NCBI GenBank assembly: GCA_001802125.1
Contig: MGZK01000011.1
Location: 1 to 45,202, forward strand
Direction of reading: 5' to 3'
Origin: Geobacteraceae bacterium GWC2_55_20
GTDB taxonomy: Bacteria > Desulfobacterota > Desulfuromonadia > Geobacterales > Pseudopelobacteraceae
DNA length: 45,202 bases
Both the position numbers and the translations under genes were made by a program. This document shows, piece by piece, positions 45,154 to 45,202 of the stretch (positions are counted from its first letter, which is position 1; every line of letters starts with the position of its first letter). The notes beneath the pieces are model-generated. The model worked only from the letters and a program-made list of their open reading frames with translations, did not search any database and was not told the origin of the DNA.

Positions 45154-45202
45154 TTTGATACCCTCCGGAAAATTGTGTTATTTCAAGGATAATACATACT
45201 CG

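Overview
The window looks like chromosomal DNA of a Geobacter-type member of the Desulfuromonadales. The grounds are a 12-heme periplasmic cytochrome, a DUF485/ActP-type acetate symporter pair next to a DUF294 nucleotidyltransferase, a chemoreceptor fused to hemerythrin, a CheX protein, an enormous RHS protein and an enormous multi-Ig/FN3/CARDB protein. This is inferred from gene content and style; no database search was possible.

Layout. 1-1300: a minus-strand set of very small genes (Cys-rich protein, 40-residue membrane peptide, a gene cut by the window edge) diverges from a TehB-like methyltransferase. The region between them carries four copies of the palindrome TTTGCA-N4-TGCAAA. 1270-5804 (minus): a small lipoprotein, an AMP-forming acyl-CoA ligase and a CHASE4-HAMP-PAS histidine kinase. 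5805-6422: a long AT-rich gap with an orphan intrinsic terminator and a good sigma70 promoter. 6423-12354 (plus): DUF485 protein, acetate-type Na+/solute symporter, a 176-bp MITE-like inverted-repeat element, a DUF294 nucleotidyltransferase and a chemoreceptor with a C-terminal hemerythrin domain that lacks one canonical His ligand.

12415-24544: a long regulatory region with three 19-bp palindromes spaced 67-68 bp, then a 3418-residue secreted RHS/YD protein. It starts with a transglutaminase-like domain lacking the catalytic Cys and ends in an HNH/EndoVII-like (AHH) toxin tip. A SUKH/SMI1-KNR4 immunity gene overlaps its stop codon, so this reads as a polymorphic toxin-immunity locus. Behind it lie two families of short direct repeats, a truncated REP-associated (Y1/RAYT) transposase and a small periplasmic PulC-like protein. 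24608-41329: a 5573-residue exported protein with a gluzincin-like HEMQH site, terpenoid-cyclase-like repeats, CARDB, FlgD-Ig and FN3 modules, two PD40 propellers, a discoidin domain and a DUF7305-like C-terminus. Two of these modules appear to sit inside loops of other domains.

41338-45202: a bidirectional terminator, tRNA-Val(CAC) on the minus strand with its own promoter, a dodecaheme cytochrome c, and a minus-strand operon of CheX phosphatase, lipoprotein polysaccharide deacetylase and a YkgJ-type Cys-cluster protein.

The main candidates for new biology are the two unexplained operator families, the RHS toxin locus with its repeat/RAYT scar, the domain-in-domain architecture of the giant protein, and the orphan terminator (possible sRNA) ahead of the acetate transporter.
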